This document shows positions 8,843-17,926 of a stretch of DNA of 64,000 nucleotides, one piece after another. Made by a program: the position numbers and the translations under genes. The notes under the pieces are model-generated. The model worked only from the letters and a program-made list of their open reading frames with translations. It was not told where the DNA came from and made no database searches. Source of the DNA: Actinomyces radicidentis (GTDB lineage: Bacteria; Actinomycetota; Actinomycetes; Actinomycetales; Actinomycetaceae); contig NZ_CP014228.1 in the NCBI RefSeq assembly GCF_001553565.1, positions 1,612,001 to 1,676,000 on the forward strand, given 5' to 3'. Positions within the stretch are counted from its first letter, which is position 1. The number at the start of each line of letters is the position of its first letter.

Positions 8843-9307
8843 ATGAGCTCCCGCACCCGCACGATGATGACCTCGAAGATCCACCGCGTCACGGTGACCC
8901 AGGCCGACCTCGACTACGTCGGCTCGATCACGGTGGACGCGGACCTCCTCGACGCGGCGGACCTCCTGCCCGGCGAGCGCGTCGACATCTGCGACTGCGA
9001 CAACGGCAACCGCCTGTCGACCTACGTCATCCCCGGCGAGCGCGGTAGGGGCGAGATCTGCGTCAACGGCGCCGCCGCCCACCTCGTCCACCCCGGCGAC
9101 GTCGTCATCCTCATCGGCTACTCCCAGCTCGACGACGAGACCGCCCGCACCTACGCCCCGCACGTCGTCTTCGTCGACGAGCACAACCGCCCCGTCCAGC
9201 TCACCGACGAGCCCGGTCAGGTCCCCACCGAGGGGATCGCCGGCGACGTCGCGCGACTGAAGGGCCTTCGCTCCTCCGGCATCCCCTTCGCCGAGGTCCG
9301 CGCCTGA
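8843..9307 (+). CDS. panD: Aspartate 1-decarboxylase proenzyme
   Basis: Makes beta-alanine for pantothenate. The protein is translated as an inactive chain and cuts itself between Gly and Ser to form the pyruvoyl cofactor; here the site is YVGSITVD, with Ser at residue 28 counted from ATG 8843. The conserved segments [12 protein letters not shown] and [15 protein letters not shown] are intact and the 154-residue length is normal. An internal start at ATG 8867 would give a more usual N terminus, but the -10 box TAGGCT before 8843 favours the longer form. Confidence 0.95.
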   Translation: MSSRTRTMMTSKIHRVTVTQADLDYVGSITVDADLLDAADLLPGERVDICDCDNGNRLSTYVIPGERGRGEICVNGAAAHLVHPGDVVILIGYSQLDDETARTYAPHVVFVDEHNRPVQLTDEPGQVPTEGIAGDVARLKGLRSSGIPFAEVRA

Positions 9308-9375
9308 GCGCGCCGCCGCCCGTCCCGTGGCCGTGAGCGAGGCGCTGTGAGCCCCAGCGCCCCCGCCCCGCCCCC

Positions 9376-9813
9376 GTGAGGATCAGGCCCGGCCGCGTCG
9401 AGGACCACCCGGCCCTCGTCCGCGTCTGGCGCAGCGCCGTCGACGTCACTCACGACTTCCCCGCCGTGGCGGACCGCGACGGCATCGAGGCGTGCCTCGC
9501 CCCCGACTACCTCCCCGCCGTGGAGCTCCTCGTCGCCGAGGCCCCGGACGGGCGGGTCCTCAGTTTCGCGGGGGTCCTCAACGGCGCGCTCGAGATGCTC
9601 TTCGTCGACGCCGCCGAGCACGGCACCGGTGTCGGCTCGGCACTCCTGGTCCGCGCCGTGCGCGAGCACGCCGTCACCCGCGTCAACGTCAATGAGCAGA
9701 ATCCGGCCGCCCTCGCCTTCTACCTCCGCCGCGGCCTCGAGGCGGTCGGCCGCAGCGAGACGGACGAGGCCGGCCGGCCCTACCTGCTCCTCCACCTCCG
9801 CCTGCGGCCCTGA
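9376..9813 (+). CDS. GNAT N-acetyltransferase (YjaB-like)
   Basis: A 145-residue single-domain acetyltransferase transferring acetyl from acetyl-CoA to an amine. The N-terminal IRPGRVEDHPALVRVWRSAV, the acetyl-CoA loop (GTGVGSALL, variant of RxxGxGxxL) and the late NEQNPAALAFYLRRGLE are typical of the E. coli YjaB branch. The start is GTG 9376, in a C-rich stretch with no clear ribosome site. The substrate is unknown, and the gene stands alone after panD. Confidence 0.85.
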   Translation: MRIRPGRVEDHPALVRVWRSAVDVTHDFPAVADRDGIEACLAPDYLPAVELLVAEAPDGRVLSFAGVLNGALEMLFVDAAEHGTGVGSALLVRAVREHAVTRVNVNEQNPAALAFYLRRGLEAVGRSETDEAGRPYLLLHLRLRP

Positions 9814-10032
9814 GGCCACTGCCCGGGCGGGGCAGGACGGCCTCCCGGTTGAGCTCGTCGGTGAGGGGACCGCGGTCACCCGGGGCTGCGCTCGTCCGAC
9901 AGCGCCCGACACCCCGCCTCTGGGTAGGACGCACACGGGAGTGACGGGGAACGGCGCCCTGGACAGGTGACGATCCCGGTGCTCCTGCCGATTCGTGACG
10001 GGTGCGCGCGTGCGACCCCTGAGGCGACCAGT

Positions 10033-10073
10033 GCCTCCCGTGTGCAGGTGTCGGGTCAGTGCACACGGGAGGC
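10033..10073. terminator. Hairpin between convergent genes
   Basis: GCCTCCCGTGTGCA and its exact complement form a 14-bp stem around a 13-base loop between the 3' ends of the GNAT gene and the DUF559 gene, so it can end both transcripts. A further copy of part of the right arm (GCACACGGGAG) sits near 9930. No gene is seen in 9814-10112. Confidence 0.6.
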
Positions 10074-10112
10074 CGGTGCCACCTCAGACGTCACAGAGGG
10101 GACCGCAGAGAT

Positions 10113-11024
10113 CTAGCCGATTCCGGGCAGGTGCATCCTGCTCGAGTGTGCAACGCCCGTCATCGCTCCCACCACGATCGACACGAGCTCGTCGTCGGGA
10201 AGGCGGAGATCCTCGCTCGTGAGCCGGACCGGGATGAAGCCGCGTGCCAACGCGGACTGGTCGCGGTGGCGGTCCTTGATGAACTGCTCCCGACTCCGGT
10301 GGAACTCCCAGCCGTCCGTCTCGACGATGAGCCACTCCTCGACGAGGAGGTCGACCTCGCCCACACCCTCGAGCGCGACTCCCGTCCGGACACCGAGTCC
10401 GGCCGAGCGCAGGACGAGGCGCAGTCGCGTCTCGAGCGGGGAGCGGGCGCGCTCGTCGGCGCGCGCCAGGCGCGCCCGGGCCGACGCGTCGTAGCGGCCC
10501 GTGAGGAGGTCGGCGATCTCCTCACGCCTCGCGTGACCCCGGTTGAGCATCGCGTCCACGACGCAGAGCGCGTCGAGCTCGTCGAGGCACCGCAGGCACG
10601 CTGCGGCGACCTCGGCTGGCGCGTGCAGCGGGAACCCATCGACGGTGCACGGCGTCGCCTCGTCACGCCGGTGGATCCGGAGCCCCGAGAGGTCGCGCCG
10701 CCCGCTCGACCGGAGCGCCCGGTTCCTCGGCACCACCACGTGGACCTCGTCGTGCCGGTGCCAGGTCGGACAGCCCATGACTGCGGCCGCCGTGCAGCAG
10801 GTCAGCCGCCCGCCGACCGATCGCGCCCTGATCGTGCGCGGGTCCGCCTCCGGGACGGTGAGAAGCCCGGGCGCCGGGCGCAGGAGCGCTCCCGCCGCGA
10901 CGGCCGCCGCGGCGGTTGCCCGGTCGCGCGCCGTGAGGAGAACCTCGGAGTCGTGCGCGACTCCGTTGACGAGGTCGAGCCGCCTGAGCACAAGGCTCAG
11001 GTCGTCGTCGGTGAGTGCGTCCAT
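10113..11024 (-). CDS. DUF559 / Vsr-like nuclease-fold protein
   Basis: A 303-residue protein. The N-terminal two thirds resemble the winged-helix part of AbiEi-type or transcription-regulator-like proteins (DSEVLLTARDRATAAAAVAAG, and RDLSGLRIHRR). The C-terminal 100 residues are a DUF559 domain of the PD-(D/E)XK nuclease clan: SPLETRLR, then GEVDLLVEEWLIVETDGW and FIKDRHRDQSALARG. The acidic residues and the Glu of the fold are visible. Such proteins are abundant in actinobacteria; a role in DNA repair or defence is guessed but unproven. It is a lone gene, divergent from lysS. Confidence 0.8.
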   Translation of the reverse strand: MDALTDDDLSLVLRRLDLVNGVAHDSEVLLTARDRATAAAAVAAGALLRPAPGLLTVPEADPRTIRARSVGGRLTCCTAAAVMGCPTWHRHDEVHVVVPRNRALRSSGRRDLSGLRIHRRDEATPCTVDGFPLHAPAEVAAACLRCLDELDALCVVDAMLNRGHARREEIADLLTGRYDASARARLARADERARSPLETRLRLVLRSAGLGVRTGVALEGVGEVDLLVEEWLIVETDGWEFHRSREQFIKDRHRDQSALARGFIPVRLTSEDLRLPDDELVSIVVGAMTGVAHSSRMHLPGIG

Positions 11025-11192
11025 GCCGAAGACGATGAGTGATCACCGGTGCGGACGTCCGGTGGCACTCACAGGGTGACGAGGCTCCGTGGCAGGGGAA
11101 CACCCTGTGGAGCCCGACCCGGCGGCGCCGAGGGGACCGCGGTGGTGTCCCATCCCTCGCGGCCGGCCGCGGGATCGGCCCGGGAGCGCCGG

Positions 11193-11198
11193 TAGAAT
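11193..11198 (+). promoter_or_regulatory. -10 box of leaderless lysS
   Basis: TAGAAT ends 7 bases before GTG 11206. No ribosome site is present, so lysS is probably translated from a leaderless message. Confidence 0.6.
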
Positions 11199-11205
11199 CC
11201 GGCGC

Positions 11206-12882
11206 GTGACTGACGCGACTGAGAACCCGCAGACCCCCGCTCCCGAGTCCGCCGCCCCCGCTGAGAAGCCCCAGAAGCAGAAGCAGGCGAAGCAGGACCC
11301 GGGCCCCGGCGAGCAGTTCGAGATCCGCGCCGCCAAGCGCGAGCGGCTCCGCGCCGAGGGCTGGGAGCCCTACCCCGTCACCCTCCCCGTCACCACGACG
11401 ATCGCTGCCGTCCGCGAGCAGTACGCGCACCTCGAGGCCGGCGAGGAGACCCAGGACGTCGTCGGCCTCGCGGGCCGCGTCGTCTACCTGCGCTCCTCCG
11501 GCAAGCTCTGCTTCGTCACCCTCTCCGACGGCGCCGGCACCACCATCCAGGCCATGGTCTCCGCCAAGTCCCTCCCCGGCGAGGGGCACACGAGCCTGAA
11601 GTCCTTCAAGTCCGACGTCGACCTCGGCGACCACCTCTTCGTCCACGGCCGCGTCATCTCCTCGCGCCGCGGCGAGCTCTCCGTCTTCGCCGAGACCGGT
11701 CTGGTCTCCGGCCACGACGCCGAGCAGCTCCCCGAGCTCGGCGACGACGCCGTCGAGGTCCCCGCATGGCGCATCGCCTCCAAGGCCCTCCTTCCGCTGC
11801 CCAAGACCTGGACGAACCAGGACGGCGAGTCCGTCTCCCTGTCCGAGGAGCAGCGCGTGCGCCGCCGCGAGCTCGACCTCCTCACGCGGCCCGCCGCCCG
11901 TGACATGGTCCGCACCCGCGCCGCGGTCATGCGCTCCCTGCGCGAGAGCTTCCACCGCCGCAGCTACCTCGAGCTCGAGACCCCGATGCTCCAGCCGATC
12001 CACGGCGGCGCCGCCGCGCGACCCTTCGTCACGCACATGAACGCGTACGACATGGATCTCTACCTGCGCATCGCCACCGAGCTCTACCTCAAGCGCGCCG
12101 TCGTCGGCGGTGTGGACCGCGTCTTCGAGATCAACCGGAACTTCCGCAACGAGGGCGCTGACTCCTCGCACTCCCCGGAGTTCGCCGCGCTCGAGGCCTA
12201 CGAGGCCTACTCCGACTACAACGGCATGGCGGACCTGACCCGCGACCTCGTCCAGCAGGCCGCCCGCGACGCCTTCGGACTGCCCGAGGGCGGCGAGGTC
12301 GTCACCCTCGCGGACGGCAGCGAGTACGACCTGTCGGGCGAGTGGCCCACCATCGATCTCTACGGCTCCGTCTCCGAGGCCGTCGGCGAGGAGATCACCG
12401 TCGAGACCCCGCGCGAGCACCTCGTCGCCATCGCCGAGAAGCTCGGCCTGGAGGTCGACGACTACGAGGTGGCCGGCAAGGTCGTCGAGGACATCTTCGA
12501 GGAGACCGTCGGCAACGACCTGTGGGAGCCGACCTTCGTGCGCGACTTCCCCGAGGACACCTCCCCGCTGACCCGCTACCACCGCTCCCGTCCGGGCCTC
12601 ACCGAGAAGTGGGACCTGTACGTGCGCGGCTTCGAGCTCGCCACCGCCTACTCCGAGCTCGCCGACCCGGTCGTCCAGCGCGAGCGCTTCGTCGCCCAGT
12701 CACTCGCGGCCGCCAACGGGGACCCGGAGGCCATGGTCGTCGACGAGGACTTCCTGCGCGCCATGGAGCAGGGCTTCCCGCCCTCCGGCGGCATGGGCAT
12801 GGGCATCGACCGCCTCCTCATGGCGCTCACCGGCCAGGGCATCCGCGAGACCATCACCTTCCCGCTGGTCAAGCGCGGCTGA
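11206..12882 (+). CDS. lysS: Lysyl-tRNA synthetase, class II
   Basis: Charges tRNA-Lys. The protein has 558 residues: a polar extension of about 40 residues (Pro/Glu/Lys/Gln-rich), an OB-fold anticodon-binding domain ([20 protein letters not shown]), and the class II core with motif 1 near [18 protein letters not shown], motif 2 [20 protein letters not shown] and motif 3 [11 protein letters not shown]. The extension is longer than in E. coli but common in actinobacteria. GTG 11206 follows a TAGAAT -10 box. A strong hairpin follows the stop. Confidence 0.96.
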   Translation: MTDATENPQTPAPESAAPAEKPQKQKQAKQDPGPGEQFEIRAAKRERLRAEGWEPYPVTLPVTTTIAAVREQYAHLEAGEETQDVVGLAGRVVYLRSSGKLCFVTLSDGAGTTIQAMVSAKSLPGEGHTSLKSFKSDVDLGDHLFVHGRVISSRRGELSVFAETGLVSGHDAEQLPELGDDAVEVPAWRIASKALLPLPKTWTNQDGESVSLSEEQRVRRRELDLLTRPAARDMVRTRAAVMRSLRESFHRRSYLELETPMLQPIHGGAAARPFVTHMNAYDMDLYLRIATELYLKRAVVGGVDRVFEINRNFRNEGADSSHSPEFAALEAYEAYSDYNGMADLTRDLVQQAARDAFGLPEGGEVVTLADGSEYDLSGEWPTIDLYGSVSEAVGEEITVETPREHLVAIAEKLGLEVDDYEVAGKVVEDIFEETVGNDLWEPTFVRDFPEDTSPLTRYHRSRPGLTEKWDLYVRGFELATAYSELADPVVQRERFVAQSLAAANGDPEAMVVDEDFLRAMEQGFPPSGGMGMGIDRLLMALTGQGIRETITFPLVKRG

Positions 12883-12944
12883 CGACGGCGATCGGGGCCG
12901 CGCGCGGAGCGACGACGTCGCAGCGCCGGCCCGCTTGGCCCCTT

Positions 12945-12981
12945 CGACGGTGGGGCCCGGGACTCCCGGGTCCCGCCGTCG
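12945..12981. terminator. Terminator after lysS
   Basis: CGACGGTGGGGCCCGGG pairs with CCCGGGTCCCGCCGTCG across a 3-base loop, with only G-T type mismatches. It lies about 60 bp after the lysS stop. No T-run follows, as is usual in this genome. Confidence 0.6.
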
Positions 12982-13054
12982 TCGCGTCCGGCAGCCCGAC
13001 CGGCGCAGGGGCAGCGCTCGGAATGCCGACGTCGCCCACGCGGTTGGCCCGCCC

Positions 13055-14056
13055 GTGAAGGCCTACATCCTCAGCACGTACGGCGCCGCCCCGGTGCTCG
13101 CCGACGTCCCCGACCCGCACGCGGGCCCCGGCGAGGTCCTCATCGACGTCGCAGCCGTCTCCGTCAATCCCGTCGACGCGCTCCTCGCCAAGGGCACCGT
13201 CCGCCTCGTCGTCCCGCTGCACCTGCCGAGCCGCCTCGGCTTCGACGCCGCCGGCACCGTCCTCGAGGTCGGTGAGGGGGTCACCGGCCTGACCGTCGGC
13301 CAACGGGCCATGGTCCGCGCCGACCATCCCCACATGGGCGCCTTCGCCGAGCGCCTCGTCGTCGACGCCTCCGTCGTCGCCCCCACCCCGGCCGCCCTCA
13401 CCGACGCCGAGGCCGCCTCGATCCCGCTCGCCGGCACGACCGCCTGGCAGGCCCTCGTCGACCAGGGCCGCCTCACCGCCGGCCAGAAGGTCCTCATCCA
13501 CGCCGGCGCCGGCGGCGTCGGATCCCTCGCCATCCAGATCGCCAAGCACCTCGGCGCCGAGGTCGCCACGACCGCCTCGCCGCGCAACGCCGAGCTCGTC
13601 CGCTCCCTCGGCGCCGACCACGTCATCGACTACCACTCCCAGGACTTCACGGAGGTCCTCTCCGGCTACGACCTCGTCGTCGACGGCGTCGGCGAGAAGA
13701 ACGTCCTGCGCTCCCTCACCGTCCTGCGGCCCGGCGGCCTCGTCGTCGGCCTCAACACACCGCCGGACGCCCACCTCGCCCGCACCCTCGGCGCCACCGG
13801 CCTCAAGGGCGTCCTTGTGCGCGCCCTCGGCGCCCGCGTCCAGCGGCGCGCGAAGAGGCTGGGCGTGCGCTACGAGTACCTCCTCATGCACCCCGACGGC
13901 GAGGACCTCGCCGCCCTCGGCGCGCTCGTCGACACTGGGGGTCTCCGCCCGGTCGTGGGCCGCGAGCTGCCCTTCGCGCAGCTCCCCGAGGCCCTCGCCT
14001 CCGCTCACAACGGCGGTGGCCACGGCAAGACCGTCCTCACGCTCGACCGCCGCTGA
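13055..14056 (+). CDS. NADP-dependent quinone-reductase-like oxidoreductase
   Basis: A 333-residue zinc-free medium-chain reductase. It has the GroES-like front (VSVNPVDALLAKG, GFDAAGTV), the linker region with AGTTAWQAL, and the Rossmann motif HAGAGGVGSLAIQIAKHLGA. It lacks the Cys/His zinc ligands. Family members reduce quinones or enones with NADPH. The start GTG 13055 is placed by homology. No operon partner is obvious, and the substrate is unknown. Confidence 0.87.
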   Translation: MKAYILSTYGAAPVLADVPDPHAGPGEVLIDVAAVSVNPVDALLAKGTVRLVVPLHLPSRLGFDAAGTVLEVGEGVTGLTVGQRAMVRADHPHMGAFAERLVVDASVVAPTPAALTDAEAASIPLAGTTAWQALVDQGRLTAGQKVLIHAGAGGVGSLAIQIAKHLGAEVATTASPRNAELVRSLGADHVIDYHSQDFTEVLSGYDLVVDGVGEKNVLRSLTVLRPGGLVVGLNTPPDAHLARTLGATGLKGVLVRALGARVQRRAKRLGVRYEYLLMHPDGEDLAALGALVDTGGLRPVVGRELPFAQLPEALASAHNGGGHGKTVLTLDRR

Positions 14057-14163
14057 GGCGAGCCCGGGCGTCCCGCTCCTCTCAGCGGCGCCACAGCGGG
14101 CACAGGGGCCCGCTCCCAGCCCGTGGTCGCATGCTCGGTCCGGTACGACACGAGAGCAGCCCC

Positions 14164-14924
14164 ATGCTCGCGGCCACCGCCACGGCAGCCCTGCCCGGCA
14201 TCACCAACATCTTCAACGCGACCTCGCTGCTCACCGGTCTCGGCCCTTGGGTCCTCGCGGGTGTCGCCGTCGTCGTCTTCATCGAGTCCGGGGTGCTCTT
14301 CCCCTTCCTGCCCGGTGACTCGCTCCTCGTCACCGCGGCGGTGCTGCGCGCGAGCCTCGGGGTGGCGCTGTGGAAGATCGTCGTCGTCGCCATGCTCGCC
14401 GCGATCGCCGGCGACCAGGTCGGCGACCTCCTCGGACGGCGCTACGGCCGCAGGCTGTTCCGCGACGACGCCCGCGTCCTGCGCGCCGACCGCCTCGAGG
14501 CCGCGGAGGACTTCTTCGACCGCCACGGCTCGCTCGCGCTCGTCCTCGGGCGCTTCGTGCCCGTCGTGCGCACCTACGTCCCCTTCGCCGCGGGCACGGC
14601 CGGATGGGCCACCGCCACTTCGTCGGCTGGAACGTCACGGGAGCCGTCACCTGGGTCGGTCTCATGACCGCCGTCGGCGTGCTGCTCGGGGGTATCCCCG
14701 GCATCGCGTCGTCCATCGAGGGCTTCATGCTGCTCGTCATCGCGATCTCGCTGCTGCCGGTCGCGATCCCGGCCGCCCGCCGCTGGCTCGCCGCGCGGCG
14801 CGTCGCCCGCGAGGCCGAGCGGACCCTCATCGACGCCGAGGGCGCGGATCGCTCCGAGGCCGCCGTGGACGGCGGTGGGCGCGCCGACCAGACGGAGCGC
14901 GAGCTCGTCGGCACCCACCGCTGA
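14164..14924 (+). pseudogene. DedA-family membrane protein, frameshifted
   Basis: The DedA (VTT-domain) family acts in membrane lipid homeostasis as flippase-like proteins. From ATG 14164 the frame encodes the hallmarks VVVFIESGVLFPFLPGDSLL, AGDQVGDLLGRRYG and GRFVPVVRTYVPFAAG. It is then wrong from about 14603. The following frame, from ATG 14604, continues MGHRHFVGWNVTGAVTW and two more helices up to the stop at 14924. One missing base at GCCGG^ATG joins both parts into a protein of about 252 residues. It is either a real recent mutation or a sequencing error. Confidence 0.82.
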
Positions 14925-14941
14925 GACCCGGGTGCCACGGG

Positions 14942-14947
14942 TAGCCT
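14942..14947 (+). promoter_or_regulatory. -10 box before amidohydrolase-like remnant
   Basis: TAGCCT ends 6 bases before ATG 14954, the same leaderless layout as at lysS and panC. It supports 14954 as a former true start. Confidence 0.45.
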
Positions 14948-14953
14948 CGCCGC

Positions 14954-15392
14954 ATGGCCAGCACCAACGCGCCAGCGGCGGGGAACGGGCGCTCCCGGTC
15001 CATCGCCGAGACCCGCCCCCCCCTCCACCGAGTCCGTTCCGGAGGCGCTGCGCGCGCACCGCCGCATCGACACCCACCACCCGCAGCTGCCCTTCTGGCT
15101 CGAGGCTCTCGGCGACGCCTCGCCCGGCCTCGGCCTCGTCGAGCCCGACCGGATCGTCCACGGCTCCGACAACCCCTACGTCACACCTGAGAAGGCCGCG
15201 GGCTTCGCCGCCCGCCTCGACGCCTACCGGCTCGGCGGGGGCGACGAGTCGCAGGACGAGGCGGAGAGCGCCCACGCCGTCCTGCACGAGGCCGTCGACC
15301 ACGGCAACGCCGAGCGCCTCCTGCCGCGCCTGACCGCCCGCATCGCGGCGTCCACCGGAACCACCGCCGGCGCCACCACCCAGGAGAACTGA
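14954..15392 (+). pseudogene. Amidohydrolase-like remnant split at a C8 run
   Basis: From ATG 14954 the frame encodes 23 residues and then meets eight C in a row at 15016-15023. With seven C the frame would continue through VPEALRAHRRIDTHHPQLP and the segment VEPDRIVHGSDNPYVTPEKA to the stop at 15390, giving 145 residues. The HGSDNPY part resembles the C-terminal metal-site strand (FGSDYPF) of amidohydrolases related to aminocarboxymuconate decarboxylase, whose usual length is over 300. Most of the barrel is therefore missing. It ends 1 base before the aldo/keto reductase ATG. The family assignment is tentative. Confidence 0.5.
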
Positions 15393-15393
15393 C

Positions 15394-16239
15394 ATGACCG
15401 ACCAGAGCACCCCCTCAAGCACCTCCGACGGCGTTCCCACCCGGGCCGCCGGCACCGTCGACCTCCTCCACCGAGCCGCCGAGCTCGGCGTCGAGGTCTA
15501 CGACACCGCCCAGTTCTACGGGGACGGCCTCGCGAACCGTCTCCTCGCCGAGGCCTTCTCCGGCTCGCGCGACGAGGTCCTCTTCGTGACGAAGGTCGGC
15601 GCCCGGCCGAACCCCGGCGGCCCGGCCCCCATGACCGCCGCCCAGAAGCCCGAGGAGCTGCGCGCAGCCGTCGAGGCCAACCTCGAGACCCTGCGCACGG
15701 ACCGCGTCGACGGCGTCCTCATGCGCCGCATGGACATGCCCCCCGGTCTCCTCGCCGAGGGCGACCAGCGGGTTCCGCTCCTCGAGCAGCTCGACGCCCT
15801 CGAGGACATGCGGCGCGAGGGGCTCATCGGCTCGATCGGGCTCTCGCACGTCTCGCCCGAGCAGCTCGACGCCGCCCTCGCCGCCGGGCACGAGGTCGCC
15901 GCGATCTCCAACTTCTACAACCTCATCCGCCGCGACGACGAGGCCCTCGCCGAGCGCTCCGCCGCCGTCGGAGCCGCCTGGATGCCCTACTTCCCGCTCG
16001 GCGGCCGGGCCGTCCTCCCCGGCGTCGCCTCCGTCCTCGACGACGAGGTGCTGCAGTCCGTCGCGGACGAGACCGGCGCGACCCCGAACCAGGTGGGGCT
16101 CGCCTGGATCCTCGCGCACTGCCCGACCGGCCTGGTCATCTCCGGCACGACACCGGTGGCGCACCTCGAGCAGAACGTCGCCTGCGCCTCCGTGCGCCTC
16201 ACCGACGAGCAGCTCGCCCGACTCGACGCCCGCGGCTGA
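15394..16239 (+). CDS. Aldo/keto reductase, shortened N terminus
   Basis: A 281-residue NADPH-dependent aldo/keto reductase. The catalytic Asp and Tyr are in DTAQFYGDG and the Lys in FVTKVGARPN. SIGLSHVSPEQL, NFYNL and the coenzyme-binding SGTTPVAHLEQNV are in place. The usual first strand with GFGAM is absent: the chain starts with a Ser/Thr-rich stretch and goes straight into the first helix (LLHRAAELGVEVYDTA). About 25 family residues are thus lost, so activity is doubtful. The ATG is 1 base after the remnant upstream. Confidence 0.8.
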   Translation: MTDQSTPSSTSDGVPTRAAGTVDLLHRAAELGVEVYDTAQFYGDGLANRLLAEAFSGSRDEVLFVTKVGARPNPGGPAPMTAAQKPEELRAAVEANLETLRTDRVDGVLMRRMDMPPGLLAEGDQRVPLLEQLDALEDMRREGLIGSIGLSHVSPEQLDAALAAGHEVAAISNFYNLIRRDDEALAERSAAVGAAWMPYFPLGGRAVLPGVASVLDDEVLQSVADETGATPNQVGLAWILAHCPTGLVISGTTPVAHLEQNVACASVRLTDEQLARLDARG

Positions 16240-16317
16240 GCCGGCAGAGCGACGACGGCGCAGCGTCGCCCTCCGGGGACAGGCACTCGTGGACGGGGCC
16301 GGGCTCCGAGCGCCCGC

Positions 16318-17043
16318 TCAGAGCACGCGCAGTCCCAGTTGCGCCGCCATCGCCGGCGAGAGCGCGACGACCTGCTCGGCGCCCAGGGTCGCTCCGCGCA
16401 GCCCGGCGACGTCGTCGACCTGCTCCAGGACCGCGCCGCGCAGGTCGACGTCGGCGAGCCTCGCCCCGCCGAGCGTGAGCGTCCCGACGCGCGAGTTCTC
16501 CAGGGAGACGCGCGAGAGCGTCGCGCCGGTGAGGTCGAGGGCGTCGACGACGCAGTCGCGCAGGACGACGTCGAGCAGGTTCGCCCGACCCAGGTCGAGG
16601 TGGCTGATCCGGCTCGAGGTGAGAACCACCTGGCGCCAGCCGGAGTCGTAGGCGGAGAGCGCCCCGATCCGCGAGCCGGCGAGCGTCACCTCGTACCAGG
16701 TCGAGCGCTGCGCGTCGAGCTCGGCGGCGCTCACGCGGTCGAGCCGGCACTGGGACAGCCGCGAGGAGACGAGCCGGGCGCCGTCGGCCCGCGCGTCGAT
16801 CAGCTCGCACTCGACGAGCTCGATCCCCGTGAGGTCCGCCCCGGAGACCTCGGCGCCCTTGTAGCGGGTGAGGTCCGCGTAGGCTCCGGCGCGCAGGTCC
16901 GTCGCGGTGTGCTCCTCGAGGCCCGTCAGCACCGTCTCCCGCACCATCGGCGGGCGCGGCGCCGAGGGGCGACGTCCCGAGCCGGCGCCCTGGGCGGAGC
17001 GGGACCTCCCGCGCGGCTGGGGGCTCGTCCGGTAGATCGGCAT
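16318..17043 (-). CDS. Pentapeptide-repeat protein
   Basis: A 241-residue protein. After a basic 40-residue head it consists of A(D/N)LXX-type pentapeptide repeats, for example GADLTGIELVECELIDARA, RANLLDVVLRDCVVDAL and GGARLADVDLRG, which fold into a right-handed square beta-helix. Members such as MfpA mimic DNA and protect gyrase from quinolones, but many have no known role and nothing here proves a gyrase link. The ribosome site AGGAG lies 4-5 bases before the ATG. It is divergent from the DUF4230 gene. Confidence 0.87.
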   Translation of the reverse strand: MPIYRTSPQPRGRSRSAQGAGSGRRPSAPRPPMVRETVLTGLEEHTATDLRAGAYADLTRYKGAEVSGADLTGIELVECELIDARADGARLVSSRLSQCRLDRVSAAELDAQRSTWYEVTLAGSRIGALSAYDSGWRQVVLTSSRISHLDLGRANLLDVVLRDCVVDALDLTGATLSRVSLENSRVGTLTLGGARLADVDLRGAVLEQVDDVAGLRGATLGAEQVVALSPAMAAQLGLRVL

Positions 17044-17179
17044 GGCTCCTGTGTACCAGAGCGGATTGACGTCAGAGCGTGACCCTGGACCGTTCCTGTC
17101 CGGGGCGCTTCCGAGTTAGCATCACTCGTCGCGTCGATGACGATGCGCCCCGACCCACCGCCCTGACGAGGAGATCCCC

Positions 17180-17899
17180 GTGCCCCTGACCAGCCGGTCC
17201 CGTGATGATGATGCCGTCCAGACGGACAATGCGCGTACGGGCGCCCACGCGATCGGAGGTGTGTCCAAGGCTCGCAGCACGATCACCTGGATGATGGCTC
17301 TTGTGCTCGGTCTTGCCATCGGCGGCGGTGGGATGCTGGGTGCGGCGAAGCTCGGCTATCTCGACCACCACGAGGCGGACGTGGCGCAGATCCAGGGATC
17401 CTTCGCGGACATCGCTGAGCTCGCCACGGAGGAGTACGACTTCAAGGGCAAGCAGACCTTCACTGACGACGACCTCGACGTCCTCGGCCTTTCTTTGCCC
17501 TTCTTTGCGACCGAGTATTCCGTTACGTACGAGGGCACGGTGAAGGCAGGGATCCGGGACATCTCCAGTGTCAGTCTCAGCAAGAACGATGTTGCTCATA
17601 CTGTGACGGTCACGGCTCCGGCGGTTCAGATTCTCGCGACGAAGATTGACCCGAGTACCGTCGAGGGCAGTGACACGGGTATCAACCTGTTCAAGAACGT
17701 CAGCGTCAGCGAGGTCGCGACGTTCCTGGCCGACAATGAATCCACGGCCGAAAAGCAGGCGGTGGAGGCGGGCGTCCTGAAGAAGGCCGAGCAGAACGCG
17801 ACTGAACTCCTAACTCATCAGGTCAAGCTCGGACTGATGGGATCGGATCAGGAGGACTACACCGTCAAGGTGACCTTCAAGGACGCCGCCGGGAAGTGA
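17180..17899 (+). CDS. DUF4230 membrane-anchored protein
   Basis: A 239-residue protein with a polar N-terminal stretch, one membrane helix at about residues 34-56, and an extracytoplasmic DUF4230 domain (LATEEYDFKGKQTF, FATEYSVTYEGTVKAGI, then VTVTAPAVQIL). DUF4230 proteins are widespread and uncharacterised. The start GTG 17180 follows a GAGGAG ribosome site, so this message has a leader. Base use is visibly less GC-rich than the neighbours, with codons ending in T and A such as GTT, ATT and CTT, which hints at recent transfer. Confidence 0.75.
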   Translation: MPLTSRSRDDDAVQTDNARTGAHAIGGVSKARSTITWMMALVLGLAIGGGGMLGAAKLGYLDHHEADVAQIQGSFADIAELATEEYDFKGKQTFTDDDLDVLGLSLPFFATEYSVTYEGTVKAGIRDISSVSLSKNDVAHTVTVTAPAVQILATKIDPSTVEGSDTGINLFKNVSVSEVATFLADNESTAEKQAVEAGVLKKAEQNATELLTHQVKLGLMGSDQEDYTVKVTFKDAAGK

Positions 17900-17926
17900 T
17901 CCCGCCGCGGGCGCCTCCGGGTGGGC

